Shown here: piece after piece, positions 23,475 through 32,722 of the stretch
Position numbering within the stretch: position 1 is the stretch's first letter
Layout of the letters: every line of letters begins with the position of its first letter
From: Mycobacterium sp. E787
Lineage (GTDB): Bacteria; Actinomycetota; Actinomycetes; Mycobacteriales; Mycobacteriaceae
Assembly: GCF_001668725.1 (NCBI RefSeq)
Contig: NZ_LZKL01000106.1
Location: forward strand, 1 to 64,000
Direction of reading: 5' to 3'
Length of the DNA: 64,000 nucleotides
Made by a program: the position numbers and the translations under genes
Notes under the pieces: model-generated
The model's database searches: none
The model's input: only the letters and a program-made list of their open reading frames with translations
What the model was told of the DNA's origin: nothing

Positions 23475-23721
23475 TGCAGCACCTCAATCCCAGGTAGTGA
23501 AGCGGGAGACCCCCGACCGACCGATCGGTGGCCCGCCGAGCGTATCGCACGTCACAGGGGATTCACCCAAGGGGTAGCTCCCTACGTCGGTCGTGAACCG
23601 GCGCGCTCGGACGGGCGTCCGACGGGCCGGCTGGCCGGCAACCCTCAAGGTCTCTTTTTGGGGTTCTACCTGCACCGTACCATACGATCGGCACCGCTAC
23701 TACCGGGTGTCGTAGGCTCGT

Positions 23722-24927
23722 TCAGTCCACGTCGTAGTCGTCGTCGCGGCGGCGGAGGAGCGGGATCGCCGTGGCCACACCGGCGACCACGATCGCGGCC
23801 AGCATTACCGCGGCGGTATGGCGGGGATTGAAAAATATGGTGCTCGCGGCGCCGAACGCGACAATGCCCACCCACAGATAGATCAGCAGCACCACCCGGC
23901 GATGCGAATGACCGATCTGCAGCAACCGGTGATGCAGGTGCATTTTGTCGGGGCTGAATGCGCTGCGGCCGGCGCGGGTGCGGCGCACGATCGCCAGCAA
24001 AAGGTCGAGCATCGGCACGAACATGACGGCCACCACCAGCAGGAACGGCGCCAGCAGAGCAAACACGTCGCGGGCGCCGTAGGCGTTCTGCGAAACGGGG
24101 CCTGCGGCGGTGGTGGCGGCCGCGGCGACCATCAGGCCGATCAGCATCGAGCCGGAATCGCCCATGAAGATCCGCGCGCGGTGGAAGTTGTGCGGCAAGA
24201 AGCCCAGGCAGGCCCCCGCCAGTACCACCGAGATGACGGCGGGCGGATAGAACAAGACGTCCCCGCCATGGTCGCGCAGCAGGCCCACCGAGAACATGCA
24301 GATCGCCAGCGCCATGATGAGTCCCAGCCCGGCGGCCAGCCCGTCGAGGCCGTCGACGAAGTTCATCGCGTTGACCATCGACACCGTCAGCGCCAGGGTG
24401 AGCAGGATCGACGAGGCTTGGTCCAGCACGATGGTGCCGACGCCGCCGATGGGGATGTACAGGACGCTCCACGCGACGCCCATCGTGACCAGCACGCTGG
24501 CCGCGGTGATCTGGCCGGCGAACTTGGTCAGGGCGTCCAGCCCCCAGCGGTCGTCGATCAGGCCGATGCCGACGATCACCGCGGCTGCCACCAGGACGGC
24601 CGGCATGCCGGTCGAGTAGACGAACCCGCGGGTGAGCGCCGGCAGTTGCCAGGCCAGGAAAACGGCCGCGACCACACCGATGAACATCGCGAGCCCACCC
24701 ATGCGCGGGGTGGGCGTGACGTGCACGTCGCGTTCCCGCGGATAGGCGACGGCCCCCAGGCGCATGGCCAGTACCCGCACCGGGCCGGTCGCGAAGTAGG
24801 TGATGATCGCCGCGGTCAGCCCGACCAGCGCGAGCTCGCGCAGGGGGACTCCGGTGCCCCGATCCGACAGGGCGAGGACGCCGCCGGCGAGGCTGGCTAC
24901 GTCGCTGACCGGGCCGCTGGACACCAC
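23722..24927 (-). CDS. wecA: Undecaprenyl-phosphate N-acetylglucosaminyl 1-phosphate transferase
   Basis: A 401-residue polytopic enzyme (Rv1302, rfe/wecA) that starts arabinogalactan linker synthesis by moving GlcNAc-1-phosphate onto decaprenyl phosphate. About 11 helices are visible. Characteristic sequences are TPRMGGLAMF, NAMNFVDGLDGLAAGLG with the catalytic acidic residues, FMGDSGSMLIGL, and the basic cytoplasmic loop RRTRAGRSAFSPDKMHLHHR. The GTG/ATG choice at the N-terminus is not certain. It is separated from the downstream ATP synthase operon and follows tsaC in the same direction. Confidence 0.95.
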   Translation of the reverse strand: MVSSGPVSDVASLAGGVLALSDRGTGVPLRELALVGLTAAIITYFATGPVRVLAMRLGAVAYPRERDVHVTPTPRMGGLAMFIGVVAAVFLAWQLPALTRGFVYSTGMPAVLVAAAVIVGIGLIDDRWGLDALTKFAGQITAASVLVTMGVAWSVLYIPIGGVGTIVLDQASSILLTLALTVSMVNAMNFVDGLDGLAAGLGLIMALAICMFSVGLLRDHGGDVLFYPPAVISVVLAGACLGFLPHNFHRARIFMGDSGSMLIGLMVAAAATTAAGPVSQNAYGARDVFALLAPFLLVVAVMFVPMLDLLLAIVRRTRAGRSAFSPDKMHLHHRLLQIGHSHRRVVLLIYLWVGIVAFGAASTIFFNPRHTAAVMLAAIVVAGVATAIPLLRRRDDDYDVD

Positions 24928-24965
24928 CGAGACCGTACTGCACCAACCTGACAGCGAGCCGTCGC

Positions 24966-25619
24966 CTAGGCGATCAGGCTTCCGGCGTCCACGCCAAGCA
25001 CTTCGGCGATCCGCTCGGCGCTCACCGGGCCCGCACGCAGGATGCGCGGGGCGTCTCCGGTCAGGTCGACGATCGTGGAGGCGGCCTGCTGCTGGGACGG
25101 GCCCGCGTCGAGGTAGACGTCGACCAGCTCACCGAGCTGACTGCGCGCCTCGGCGGCGTCGACCGCGGGCGGCCGGCCGGAGACGTTGGCGCTGGATACC
25201 GCCATGGGGCCGACCTCGCGAAGCAGCTCGATGGCGACCGGGTGCAGCGGCATCCGCAGCATGACGGTGCCCCGGGCATCCCCGAGGTCCCATTGCAATG
25301 ACGGCGCCTGCGTCACCACCAGGCTCAGCGCGCCCGGCCAGAAGGCACGGATCAGGTCGCGCGCCCCCGCGGGCATCGTGTAGACCAGCCCCTCGATGGT
25401 GTGCCAGGAGCCGACCAACACGCCCACCGGCATGTCACGGCCCCGCCCCTTCGCCGCGAGCAGCGCGGCCACCGCGGTGCTGTCGAAGGCGTCGGCGCCG
25501 ATGCCGTACACGGTGTCGGTGGGCAGCACGACCAGCCGGCCGCTCTTGAGGGCGCCTGCGGCCGAGGTGATTCCGAGTGAGCGCTGGTCGGGGTCGGCGC
25601 AGTCGAACACGGAGCTCAT
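24966..25619 (-). CDS. L-threonylcarbamoyladenylate synthase (TsaC/Sua5/YrdC)
   Basis: A 217-residue enzyme making threonylcarbamoyl-AMP for the t6A modification of tRNA. Sequence features: KSGRLVVLPTDTVYGIGADA near the N-terminus, LLAAKGRGRDMPVGVL (the KxR motif region), and SSANVSGRPP. Same length as Rv1301. Its start overlaps the prmC stop by four bases (ATGA). Confidence 0.95.
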   Translation of the reverse strand: MSSVFDCADPDQRSLGITSAAGALKSGRLVVLPTDTVYGIGADAFDSTAVAALLAAKGRGRDMPVGVLVGSWHTIEGLVYTMPAGARDLIRAFWPGALSLVVTQAPSLQWDLGDARGTVMLRMPLHPVAIELLREVGPMAVSSANVSGRPPAVDAAEARSQLGELVDVYLDAGPSQQQAASTIVDLTGDAPRILRAGPVSAERIAEVLGVDAGSLIA

Positions 25620-26461
25620 GCGCGACCCTTCCGCCGGGCCGTCACGAACCTCGGCCGTCCCGCCAGATCCCGACGGCCCTCGATGTCCTCGAAAAGCCCT
25701 GTGCCGCTCAGTGCTTCGACGGTCTGCGCCGACGTGGTGTCGTCGTGCTCGACGGCGAAGAGGCCGCCGGGGCGCAGCCAGCGCCCGGCGAGCCGGATGA
25801 CCCCGGCGATCACCGCCATCCCGTCCACTCCGCCGAACACCGCGTGCGGCGGATCATGTTGGGCCACTTCGGCTTCCACGGCGCTGTCGTCGGGAACATA
25901 GGGCGGGTTGGCGACGACGAGGTCCACCCGCCCGTCCAGCTCGGGAAAAAGGGCCGGGTCGGTGACGTCGGCGCGCACCAACTCCACGAGGGTGTCCTCG
26001 GTGTTGCGGCGCGCGTAGCCCAGGGCGGTGTCCGAGTCGTCGATGCCGATGACCCGCGCCGCGGGCCGGTGCCGGGCCAGGGCCAGGGCCAAAGCGCCCG
26101 AGCCGGTGCACAAGTCGACGATCACGGGCCGGGCGGGGAGCGGCTGCGCGGTGGCCCACTCCAGCATCGCCTCGGTCTCCGGGCGCGGGATGAACACACC
26201 GGGGCCGACGCGCAGCGTCACCGGCCCGAACGCCGCCGTCCCGGTGAGATGCTGCAACGGAACCCGTTGGGAGCGCGCGGCAATCATGTCGCCATAACGC
26301 CCGAAGAATTCGTCGCCGGGCGCCTCGAGCAGCGTCAGGCGGCCGCGCTCGGTGCCCACCAGGTGCGCGGCCAACTCCTCGGCGTCGTAACGGGCGGAGT
26401 CGATCCCGGCCCGGGCGAGCCGCGCCGCGGCCGACTCGATCGCGCGCCGCAGGAGGGTCAT
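25616..26461 (-). CDS. prmC: Release factor glutamine methyltransferase
   Basis: A 281-residue SAM-dependent enzyme that methylates the Gln of the GGQ motif in release factors. NPPY (VVANPPYVPDD) and the SAM loop VDLCTGSGALALALA are present. The ATG at 26461 overlaps the prfA stop (ATGA), so it is translationally coupled to its own substrate gene. The longer open frame upstream is read inside prfA and is not used. Confidence 0.95.
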   Translation of the reverse strand: MTLLRRAIESAAARLARAGIDSARYDAEELAAHLVGTERGRLTLLEAPGDEFFGRYGDMIAARSQRVPLQHLTGTAAFGPVTLRVGPGVFIPRPETEAMLEWATAQPLPARPVIVDLCTGSGALALALARHRPAARVIGIDDSDTALGYARRNTEDTLVELVRADVTDPALFPELDGRVDLVVANPPYVPDDSAVEAEVAQHDPPHAVFGGVDGMAVIAGVIRLAGRWLRPGGLFAVEHDDTTSAQTVEALSGTGLFEDIEGRRDLAGRPRFVTARRKGRA

Positions 26462-27531
26462 GCCTGCTGCAGCCGCGCTTGCTTGTCGGCGGAGCTGAGC
26501 GCGTCGAACAACGCGTCGAGGTCGCCGTCGAGCACCTGATCGAGGTTGTGCGCCTTGAAACCGATCCGGTGGTCGGTGATCCGGTTCTCCGGGAAGTTGT
26601 AGGTGCGGATCCGTTCGCTGCGGTCCACGGTCCGGACCTGGCTGGCGCGGTCGGCCGACGCGTCGGCCAGCGCCTTCTCCTCCGCGAGGGCCTGCAGCCG
26701 GGCGGCCAGCACCTGCATCGCCCGGGCCTTGTTCTGCAGCTGGGACCGTTCGTTCTGGCAGGTGACCACGATCCCGGTGGGCAGGTGGGTGATGCGCACC
26801 GCGGAGTCGGTGGTGTTGACGCCCTGCCCGCCCTTGCCGGACGACCGGTACACGTCGATGCGCAGGTCCGACTCGTCGATCTGCACCTCGCCGACTTCCT
26901 CGGGCTCCGGGTAGACCAGCACGCCTGCCGCCGAAGTATGAACGCGCCCTTGGGATTCCGTCACCGGAACGCGTTGCACCCGATGGACGCCGCCCTCGAA
27001 CTTCATCCGCGACCACACCCCGTCGGCGGTGTCCCCCTTGCTGGCGATGGCCAGCGTGGCGTCCTTGTAACCGCCCAGATCCGAGGTGGTTTCGTCCAGC
27101 ACCGTGACCGTCCAGCCGTGCCGCTCCGCGTAACGGATGTACATCCGGGCCAGATCGGCGGCGAACAACGCCGATTCCTCGCCGCCCTCACCGGATTTGA
27201 CCTCGAGGACGATGTCGTCGGCGTCGTGGGGATCGCGCGGCGCGAGCATGTCGGTGAGTTGGGTGTCCAGTTCGGTCACCCGCGTTTCGAGCTCGGTCAC
27301 CTCGTCGGCGAACGACTCGTCGTCGGCGGCCAGCTCGCGGGCGGTCTCGAGGTCGCCGCGCGCGGCGGCCAGCTTGCGGTAGGTGCCGACGATCGGGGCC
27401 AAGCGGGCGAACCGGCGACCGGCCTTGCGCGCCTCGTCGGGATTGCTGTGCAGTTCTGGGTCTGCCAGCCGCTTCTCGAGGTCGGCGTGTTCGGCCAGCA
27501 GCACGTCAATGGTCTGCACCGGCTGCGTCAT
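26458..27531 (-). CDS. prfA: Peptide chain release factor 1
   Basis: A 357-residue class I release factor for UAA and UAG. SSGKGGQGVNTTDSAVRI holds the GGQ loop and the RITHLPTGIVV stretch follows. The anticodon-like tripeptide falls in the earlier part of domain 2. It lies between rpmE and prmC, the conserved order. Confidence 0.97.
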   Translation of the reverse strand: MTQPVQTIDVLLAEHADLEKRLADPELHSNPDEARKAGRRFARLAPIVGTYRKLAAARGDLETARELAADDESFADEVTELETRVTELDTQLTDMLAPRDPHDADDIVLEVKSGEGGEESALFAADLARMYIRYAERHGWTVTVLDETTSDLGGYKDATLAIASKGDTADGVWSRMKFEGGVHRVQRVPVTESQGRVHTSAAGVLVYPEPEEVGEVQIDESDLRIDVYRSSGKGGQGVNTTDSAVRITHLPTGIVVTCQNERSQLQNKARAMQVLAARLQALAEEKALADASADRASQVRTVDRSERIRTYNFPENRITDHRIGFKAHNLDQVLDGDLDALFDALSSADKQARLQQA

Positions 27532-27623
27532 GTCTCACCTCCTGCCCGCTTGTGATCGCCCCGAACGCGAACCGACGCCCGGCCTGTGCGCCGTTGGGCA
27601 CAGTTCGGGCGTCGGTAAGCCAG

Positions 27624-27866
27624 CTATTTGTCGGTCGACTCGCCGTTGTCGGCTGCGGCCTTGCGCTTGCCGTAGCGCTTCTCGAACCGGGCCACGCGGC
27701 CGCCGCTGTCGAGGATCTTCTGCTTGCCGGTGTAGAAGGGGTGGCACTGCGAGCAGACCTCGACGACGATGTTGCCGCCGGGCTTGGTGCTGCGGGTGGT
27801 GAAGGTGTTGCCGCACCCGCAGTGCACGGTGGTTTCACCGTAGGCGGGGTGAATGTCAGCTTTCAT
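27624..27866 (-). CDS. rpmE: 50S ribosomal protein L31 (zinc-binding type)
   Basis: An 80-residue protein starting at ATG 27866 (MKADIHPAYGE); an in-frame ATG 16 codons earlier is not used. CGC and CSQC provide the zinc ligands of the C+ form. C+ L31 is the version replaced by a paralogue in zinc-limited mycobacteria. The C-terminal tail is polar and variable. Confidence 0.96.
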   Translation of the reverse strand: MKADIHPAYGETTVHCGCGNTFTTRSTKPGGNIVVEVCSQCHPFYTGKQKILDSGGRVARFEKRYGKRKAAADNGESTDK

Positions 27867-28080
27867 CGTGTCCTCATCCGATCGTTTGCCGCCCGGACCG
27901 GGCGCGCACTCCATGAACCTGATCTGGTCCTGGGCTAGTCGACCCTCGATTATGCCAGGTCAACCTACATCCCCCCAAACGCGGAGCTGCGCCCGCGCAT
28001 TCCCGGGGTGCGGGGCGGCACATGATGCGTCGAGACATAAGCCGTTGCGACCTCCACCGGCGGCGTGTCGGGTGCGTGGT

Positions 28081-29655
28081 TCAGGTGTCGCGGTAGACGC
28101 GGCTTTTCCCGTCGCGGGTCCAGACCACGCCGGCGCCGGGGGCCGCGCCGAGCGCGGTCAGCTCGCGCTTGAGGATCTTGTTGGTGGCCGTGGTCGGCAG
28201 CCGGTCGGTCAGCCAGACGTAGCGGGGCCACGCCTTGGGCGACAGGTCCGGCTGGGCGGCGAGGAACCGGCCGAACTCCCCGGGCGTCAGATCCGCGCCG
28301 TCGGCCAACACCATCGCCGCCATCACCTGGTCGCCGACGTGCTCGTCGGGCACCGCGTACACCGCGACGTGGCTGACCGGGGCCAACCGTTGCAGGATGC
28401 GCTCGATGGGCGCCGTGGTCATGTTTTCGCCGTCGACTCGCAACCAGTCGCCGCTGCGCCCGGCGAAGTAGATCCACCCGTCGGCGTCCCGGTAGGCGAG
28501 GTCGCCGGACCAGAACATGCCGTGCCGAAGGCGCGCGTCGGTGGCCTCGCGGTCGTTGTAGTACCCGGCGAACAGGCCCGCGCCGGTGGTGTTGACCAGC
28601 TCACCTATCGCCTCGTCGGCGTTGGTCAGGGCCCCGTCCCCGTCGAACGCGGCGGGTGGGCATTCGGCCAGCGTGCCCGGGTTGTAGACGGCGACCCCGG
28701 GGAAGCCGCGGCCCAGCGACCCCGGCGGGCAGCCGTCCTCGCGGGTGATGATGATCGCGCCCTCGGTGGACCCGAAGCCGTCCCACACCGTGCAGTCGAA
28801 ACGCCTGCTGAACTCGGCGATGTCGCGGTCGCTCGCCTCGTTGCCGACCGCGAGCCGCAACGGGTTGTCGCGGTCGTCGGGTCGCTCGGGCGTGGCCAGC
28901 ACGAAGGCCAGCGGTTTGCCGACGTAGTTCATGAAGGTGACGCAGTAGCGGCGCAGATCCGGGAGCAGACCGGAGGCCGAAAACGTCGCGGGCACCATCG
29001 CCGCGCCGGTGCTCACCGCGACGCTCCACCCCGCGAACAGCGAGTTGGCGTGAAACAGCGGCATCGACAGGTAGCAGACGTCGGTCGCGTCGAGCCCGAA
29101 CCGCGCGATCAGCGTGGCACCGGCGAAGAGCACGGTCAGGTGGGTGACCTGCACGGCCTTCGGCTCGCCGCTCGTGCCGGAGGTGAACATCATCATGAAG
29201 GTGTCGGTGGCCGCCACCTCCCGGTGCGGGGTCGGCGGCCCGGCGCGCTCCAGCAGCGCCGCCCAGGACTCGCCGGACACGTCGAACACCCGCACGCCGG
29301 GCAGCTCGAGGCCGTCGAGCAACTCCCTGTGCGCCGGATCGGTCAGCAGGATCTGGCAGTGGGCGTGCAGGATGTCGCGGGCCAGCGCGGCACCGCGGCG
29401 GGTGTCGTTGACGCCGCAGAGCACGTAGCCGCCGAGCGCGGCGGACGCCATGGCGGTCAGCATCTCGGGGGTGTTGCCCAGCAGCGTGCCCACGTGCAGC
29501 GGGCGGTCCGGGTCGGCGGCCCCGATGACCGCGGCCGCGGTGGCGGCGGCGTCGGCCAGGTGCTCACGCCACGTCCAGACCCGGTCGCCGTACTTCAGCG
29601 CCGGCGTGTCCCGGTCGGCACGCTCGCGGAGGAGCTGCTGCAGCGTCTCCGCCAC
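28081..29655 (-). CDS. Fatty-acyl-CoA synthetase (FadD1/FadD17-like AMP-binding enzyme)
   Basis: A 524-residue adenylate-forming enzyme that activates a carboxylic acid with ATP and CoA. Motifs: MMMFTSGTSGEPKAVQVTH (phosphate loop), DGFGSTEGAI, YRDADGWIYFAGRSGDW with the hinge (LRVDGENM), and the C-terminal catalytic Lys in TNKILKREL. The chain-length preference cannot be read. It begins 22 bases after the rho stop on the same strand, so it is likely co-transcribed from rho. M. tuberculosis has no fadD between rho and rpmE, so this is an insertion relative to that genome. Confidence 0.9.
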   Translation of the reverse strand: MAETLQQLLRERADRDTPALKYGDRVWTWREHLADAAATAAAVIGAADPDRPLHVGTLLGNTPEMLTAMASAALGGYVLCGVNDTRRGAALARDILHAHCQILLTDPAHRELLDGLELPGVRVFDVSGESWAALLERAGPPTPHREVAATDTFMMMFTSGTSGEPKAVQVTHLTVLFAGATLIARFGLDATDVCYLSMPLFHANSLFAGWSVAVSTGAAMVPATFSASGLLPDLRRYCVTFMNYVGKPLAFVLATPERPDDRDNPLRLAVGNEASDRDIAEFSRRFDCTVWDGFGSTEGAIIITREDGCPPGSLGRGFPGVAVYNPGTLAECPPAAFDGDGALTNADEAIGELVNTTGAGLFAGYYNDREATDARLRHGMFWSGDLAYRDADGWIYFAGRSGDWLRVDGENMTTAPIERILQRLAPVSHVAVYAVPDEHVGDQVMAAMVLADGADLTPGEFGRFLAAQPDLSPKAWPRYVWLTDRLPTTATNKILKRELTALGAAPGAGVVWTRDGKSRVYRDT

Positions 29656-29677
29656 AGCTTGCGACGCTAGTCGCTGA

Positions 29678-31510
29678 CTAGTCGTTGTCCATCGACCCGG
29701 GGGTCGTCTTGGACACCTGCACCAGGAACTCGTAGTTGGTCTTCGTCTTGCGCAGCTGCGACATCAGCAGGTCGATGGCCTGGTGGGGGTCCAGGCCCGA
29801 CAGAACGCGGCGCAGCTTGTGCACGATGCCGAATTCGTCGGGCGACAGCAGCAGCTCGTCCTTGCGGGTGCCGGACGGGTTCACGTCGACCGCCGGGAAG
29901 ACGCGGCGTTCGGAGATCTTGCGGTCCAGTTTGAGCTCGGCGTTGCCGGTGCCCTTGAACTCCTCGAAGATGACCGTGTCACCGGTGGACCCGGTCTCGA
30001 CCATTGCGGTGGCGATGATGGTCAGCGAGCCGCCCTCCTCGATGTTGCGCGCGGCGCCGAGGAAGCGCTTGGGCGGGTACAGCGCGGTGGAGTCGACACC
30101 GCCGGACAGGATCCGGCCCGACGCCGGCGACGCGTTGTTGTAGGCGCGGCCCAGGCGGGTGATCGAGTCGAGCAACACCACGACGTCCTTGCCCTGCTCG
30201 ACGAGCCGCTTGGCGCGTTCGATGGCCAGCTCGGCGACCGACGTGTGGTCCGACGGCGGCCGGTCGAAGGTCGAGGCGATGACCTCGCCCTTGACCGAGC
30301 GCGTCATGTCGGTGACCTCCTCGGGCCGCTCGTCGACGAGGACGACCATGAGGTGGCACTCCGGGTTGTTCTTGGTGATCGCGTTGGCGATGTCCTGCAG
30401 GATCGTCGTCTTACCCGCCTTGGGCGGCGAGACGATCAGCGCGCGCTGGCCCTTGCCGATCGGCATGATCAGGTCGATGACCCGGGTGGTCAGCCGGTCG
30501 GGGGTGGTTTCCAGGCGCAGCCGCTGGTTGGGGTACAACGGCGTCAGCTTGGAGAAATCGGGCCGCTTCTTGGCGTCCTCGACGGAGCCGCCGTTGACGC
30601 TGTCCAGGCGCACCAGCGGGTTGAACTTCTGCCGCTGGTTGGGCTGCTCGCCGTCCCGGGGCACCCGAACCGCGCCGGTCACCGCGTCGCCGCGGCGCAG
30701 GCCGTTCTTGCGCACCATGTTCATCGAGACGTAGACGTCGTGCGGGCCGGCCAGGTAGCCGGAGGTGCGCACGAACGCGTAATTGTCCAGAACGTCGAGG
30801 ATTCCGGCGACCGGCTGGACGACGTCGTCCTCGCGCAGTTCGGAGTCGACGCCATCGCCGGAGCGCTCGCCGCGCCGCCTGCGGTCGCGGTCGCGGAACC
30901 GGCGTCCCCGCCGGCCCTGACGGCCCTCGCCGTCGTCGTCCTGCTGGTTCGAGCCGCGGGACTGCTGGCCGCCCGAACCCTGGTCGCCGCCGGAGTCCTG
31001 CCCCCGCTCGTCGTTCTTGGTGTCCTGTTGGCCCCCTTGGCGTTTGTCCGCGTCGGCGCCGCCCTTGCGGGTGCCGGCGTCGTCCTGCTCCTGGGGTGTG
31101 CGGGCCGACGAGCCCGCATCGCGGTTGGCACCGCGGCGTTCCCGGCGCGGCGCCTCGGCGGTGGACCCGTTCTGGTCCCCTGCGGCGACCGGCGCGGCGG
31201 CCGGCGCTTCGGCCGCGGTGGTTTCGGTTTTCTCGGATTTGCCGCTGCCCTCGGGGGCGGCCGGGGCCGACGTCCCGTTGGCCTGTCCCCGGATTTCCTT
31301 TATGGCGGCGATCAGTTCGTTCTTGCGCATCCCCGAGGTCCCCTTGACGCCGACCTGGTTAGCCAGCGCACGCAGCTCGGGCAGCACCATGGCGGACAGG
31401 GAGCCGCTCGAGGCGGTGGTTTTGACGTCGGGAGCGTCTGTGGTCACGGCGTCCGGCACCTGATTGCTGTCGGTGCTCTCGCCAGCCGTGAAGAGGTCCG
31501 TATCAGTCAC
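29678..31510 (-). CDS. rho: Transcription termination factor Rho
   Basis: A 610-residue hexameric RNA helicase, GTG start with AAAGGAAA about 4 bases upstream. The helix-rich Rho_N start (LRALANQVGVKGTSGMRKNELIAAI) is followed by a large polar insertion (about residues 80-240) rich in Arg, Asp, Gly and Gln. Then come the RNA-binding domain (GILDVLDNYAFVRTSGY) and the ATPase with P-loop SPPKAGKTTILQ. The insertion is typical of actinobacterial Rho and widens RNA binding. Slightly longer than the M. tuberculosis 602 residues. Confidence 0.97.
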   Translation of the reverse strand: MTDTDLFTAGESTDSNQVPDAVTTDAPDVKTTASSGSLSAMVLPELRALANQVGVKGTSGMRKNELIAAIKEIRGQANGTSAPAAPEGSGKSEKTETTAAEAPAAAPVAAGDQNGSTAEAPRRERRGANRDAGSSARTPQEQDDAGTRKGGADADKRQGGQQDTKNDERGQDSGGDQGSGGQQSRGSNQQDDDGEGRQGRRGRRFRDRDRRRRGERSGDGVDSELREDDVVQPVAGILDVLDNYAFVRTSGYLAGPHDVYVSMNMVRKNGLRRGDAVTGAVRVPRDGEQPNQRQKFNPLVRLDSVNGGSVEDAKKRPDFSKLTPLYPNQRLRLETTPDRLTTRVIDLIMPIGKGQRALIVSPPKAGKTTILQDIANAITKNNPECHLMVVLVDERPEEVTDMTRSVKGEVIASTFDRPPSDHTSVAELAIERAKRLVEQGKDVVVLLDSITRLGRAYNNASPASGRILSGGVDSTALYPPKRFLGAARNIEEGGSLTIIATAMVETGSTGDTVIFEEFKGTGNAELKLDRKISERRVFPAVDVNPSGTRKDELLLSPDEFGIVHKLRRVLSGLDPHQAIDLLMSQLRKTKTNYEFLVQVSKTTPGSMDND

Positions 31511-31524
31511 GGATTTCCTTTCTT

Positions 31525-31550
31525 CCCCCGCTGATCAGGTCATACGGGGG
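31525..31550 (-). promoter_or_regulatory. Hairpin immediately upstream of the rho ribosome-binding site
   Basis: CCCCCG and CGGGGG (complement of 31545-31550 and 31525-31530) pair around a 14-base loop. The stem ends only 3 bases from the AAAGGAAA ribosome-binding site. It sits in a 267-base gap between thrB and rho that otherwise has no gene. Such a stem could modulate translation or transcription of rho, which is known to autoregulate in other bacteria; this role is inference. Confidence 0.5.
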
Positions 31551-31777
31551 GTCGTTGCAGTCAGCCAAATTGCCGAGTGCGCCCAATCATCGACTCTGCG
31601 ACGGTGATCGCCAGGGATCAGCGGAGAAAACGGCGAACCTCGTTTACGAGAAGAATTGGTGTTGTCCTAGCGGCAAGGCAGTATGTTTGCAGATGCAGAT
31701 GCTGCGATTGCTGGACGGCTCCGAGGATAACCTGCATCCCTGTCGGAAGCAAGCAAACCCTCCGGCCACGCTGCGGA

Positions 31778-32722
31778 TCAACCGGCGACGGTGACGCCCG
31801 GGCTCCAGCGTACTCCTTCGCCGGCGGTCATCTTCGTGACGTTAAATCCGTGTGCGGCCCCGTACTCCAGCGCTTCCGGAGGTAAGTCCGGCTCGGTGCT
31901 GAATGCGATCAGCGAGGGGCCGGCCCCGGACAGCGTCGCTGCGATGTTGTGACGCCGCAGCAGCCGCAAATATTCCGCCGATCCGCGCATCACCGGGCCG
32001 CGTTGCGGTTGGTGGAGCACGTCCTCGGTGGCCGGCATCAGCAGGTCCGGCCGTTCGGTGAGGGCTACGACCAGCAGCGCGGCGCGGCTGACGTTGAAGC
32101 TGGCGTCTTCGTGGCTGACCAGGCCGGGCAGCAGCACGCGGGTTTCCGCCGTCAGCGAGCGGTCCTCGGGAATCGCGCAAAACAGCTGAATGTCCGGGTG
32201 CAGCCGCAGCGACACCGCCGAATATCGGGGCTCGGCACCGGTGCGGTCCGTCCAGGACACCACCGCACCGCCCAGCACCGCGGCCGCGGCGTTGTCGGGA
32301 TGGCCCTCGAATTCCGCGCACAGCTGGATGAGCTGATCAACGCCCAGCGGAGTCGAACCCGTTTGCGCGACAAGCCCATTCACCGCCGCCAGGCCGCCGG
32401 CGACCGCCGCCGCCGAGGAACCGAGGCCACGCGAGTGCGGGATGGCGTTGCGGCAGCGCACCTCCAGGCCGGCGGCGTTGACCCCCGCGGCGTGCAGTCC
32501 GCGCCGCACGGCGCGCACCACCAGGTGGTCGGCGTCCAGCGGTACCTGGCCGGCGCCCTCGCCCTCGACCACCACGACCAGGCCGGAATCCGTTGTCTCC
32601 ACGATAATCTCGTCGCACAGGCTCAACGCCAGACCGAGGCTGTCGAAGCCGGGGCCCAGATTGGCGCTGGATGCCGACACCACGGCGCTGGCCACCAGCC
32701 CGGCGGGCAGCATCCGGGTCAC
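31778..32722 (-). CDS. thrB: Homoserine kinase
   Basis: A 314-residue GHMP kinase phosphorylating homoserine in threonine synthesis. The ATP loop is IPHSRGLGSSAAAVAG; the N-terminal ASSANLGPGFDSLGLAL and GPSLIAF motifs are present. The GTG start at 32722 shares one base with the thrC stop (TAGTG), so translation is coupled. It is the last gene of the argS-lysA-hom-thrC-thrB series. Confidence 0.95.
   Translation of the reverse strand: MTRMLPAGLVASAVVSASSANLGPGFDSLGLALSLCDEIIVETTDSGLVVVVEGEGAGQVPLDADHLVVRAVRRGLHAAGVNAAGLEVRCRNAIPHSRGLGSSAAAVAGGLAAVNGLVAQTGSTPLGVDQLIQLCAEFEGHPDNAAAAVLGGAVVSWTDRTGAEPRYSAVSLRLHPDIQLFCAIPEDRSLTAETRVLLPGLVSHEDASFNVSRAALLVVALTERPDLLMPATEDVLHQPQRGPVMRGSAEYLRLLRRHNIAATLSGAGPSLIAFSTEPDLPPEALEYGAAHGFNVTKMTAGEGVRWSPGVTVAG

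Noticed and set aside
23520..23529. Palindrome ACCGATCGGT before the ATP synthase operon
   Set aside because: A 10-base GC-rich palindrome is easily found by chance in this genome, and no promoter lies at a fixed distance from it.
31555..31794. 79-codon plus-strand ORF in the rho leader
   Set aside because: Atypical composition, and it runs antisense to the leader and thrB end without a ribosome-binding site.
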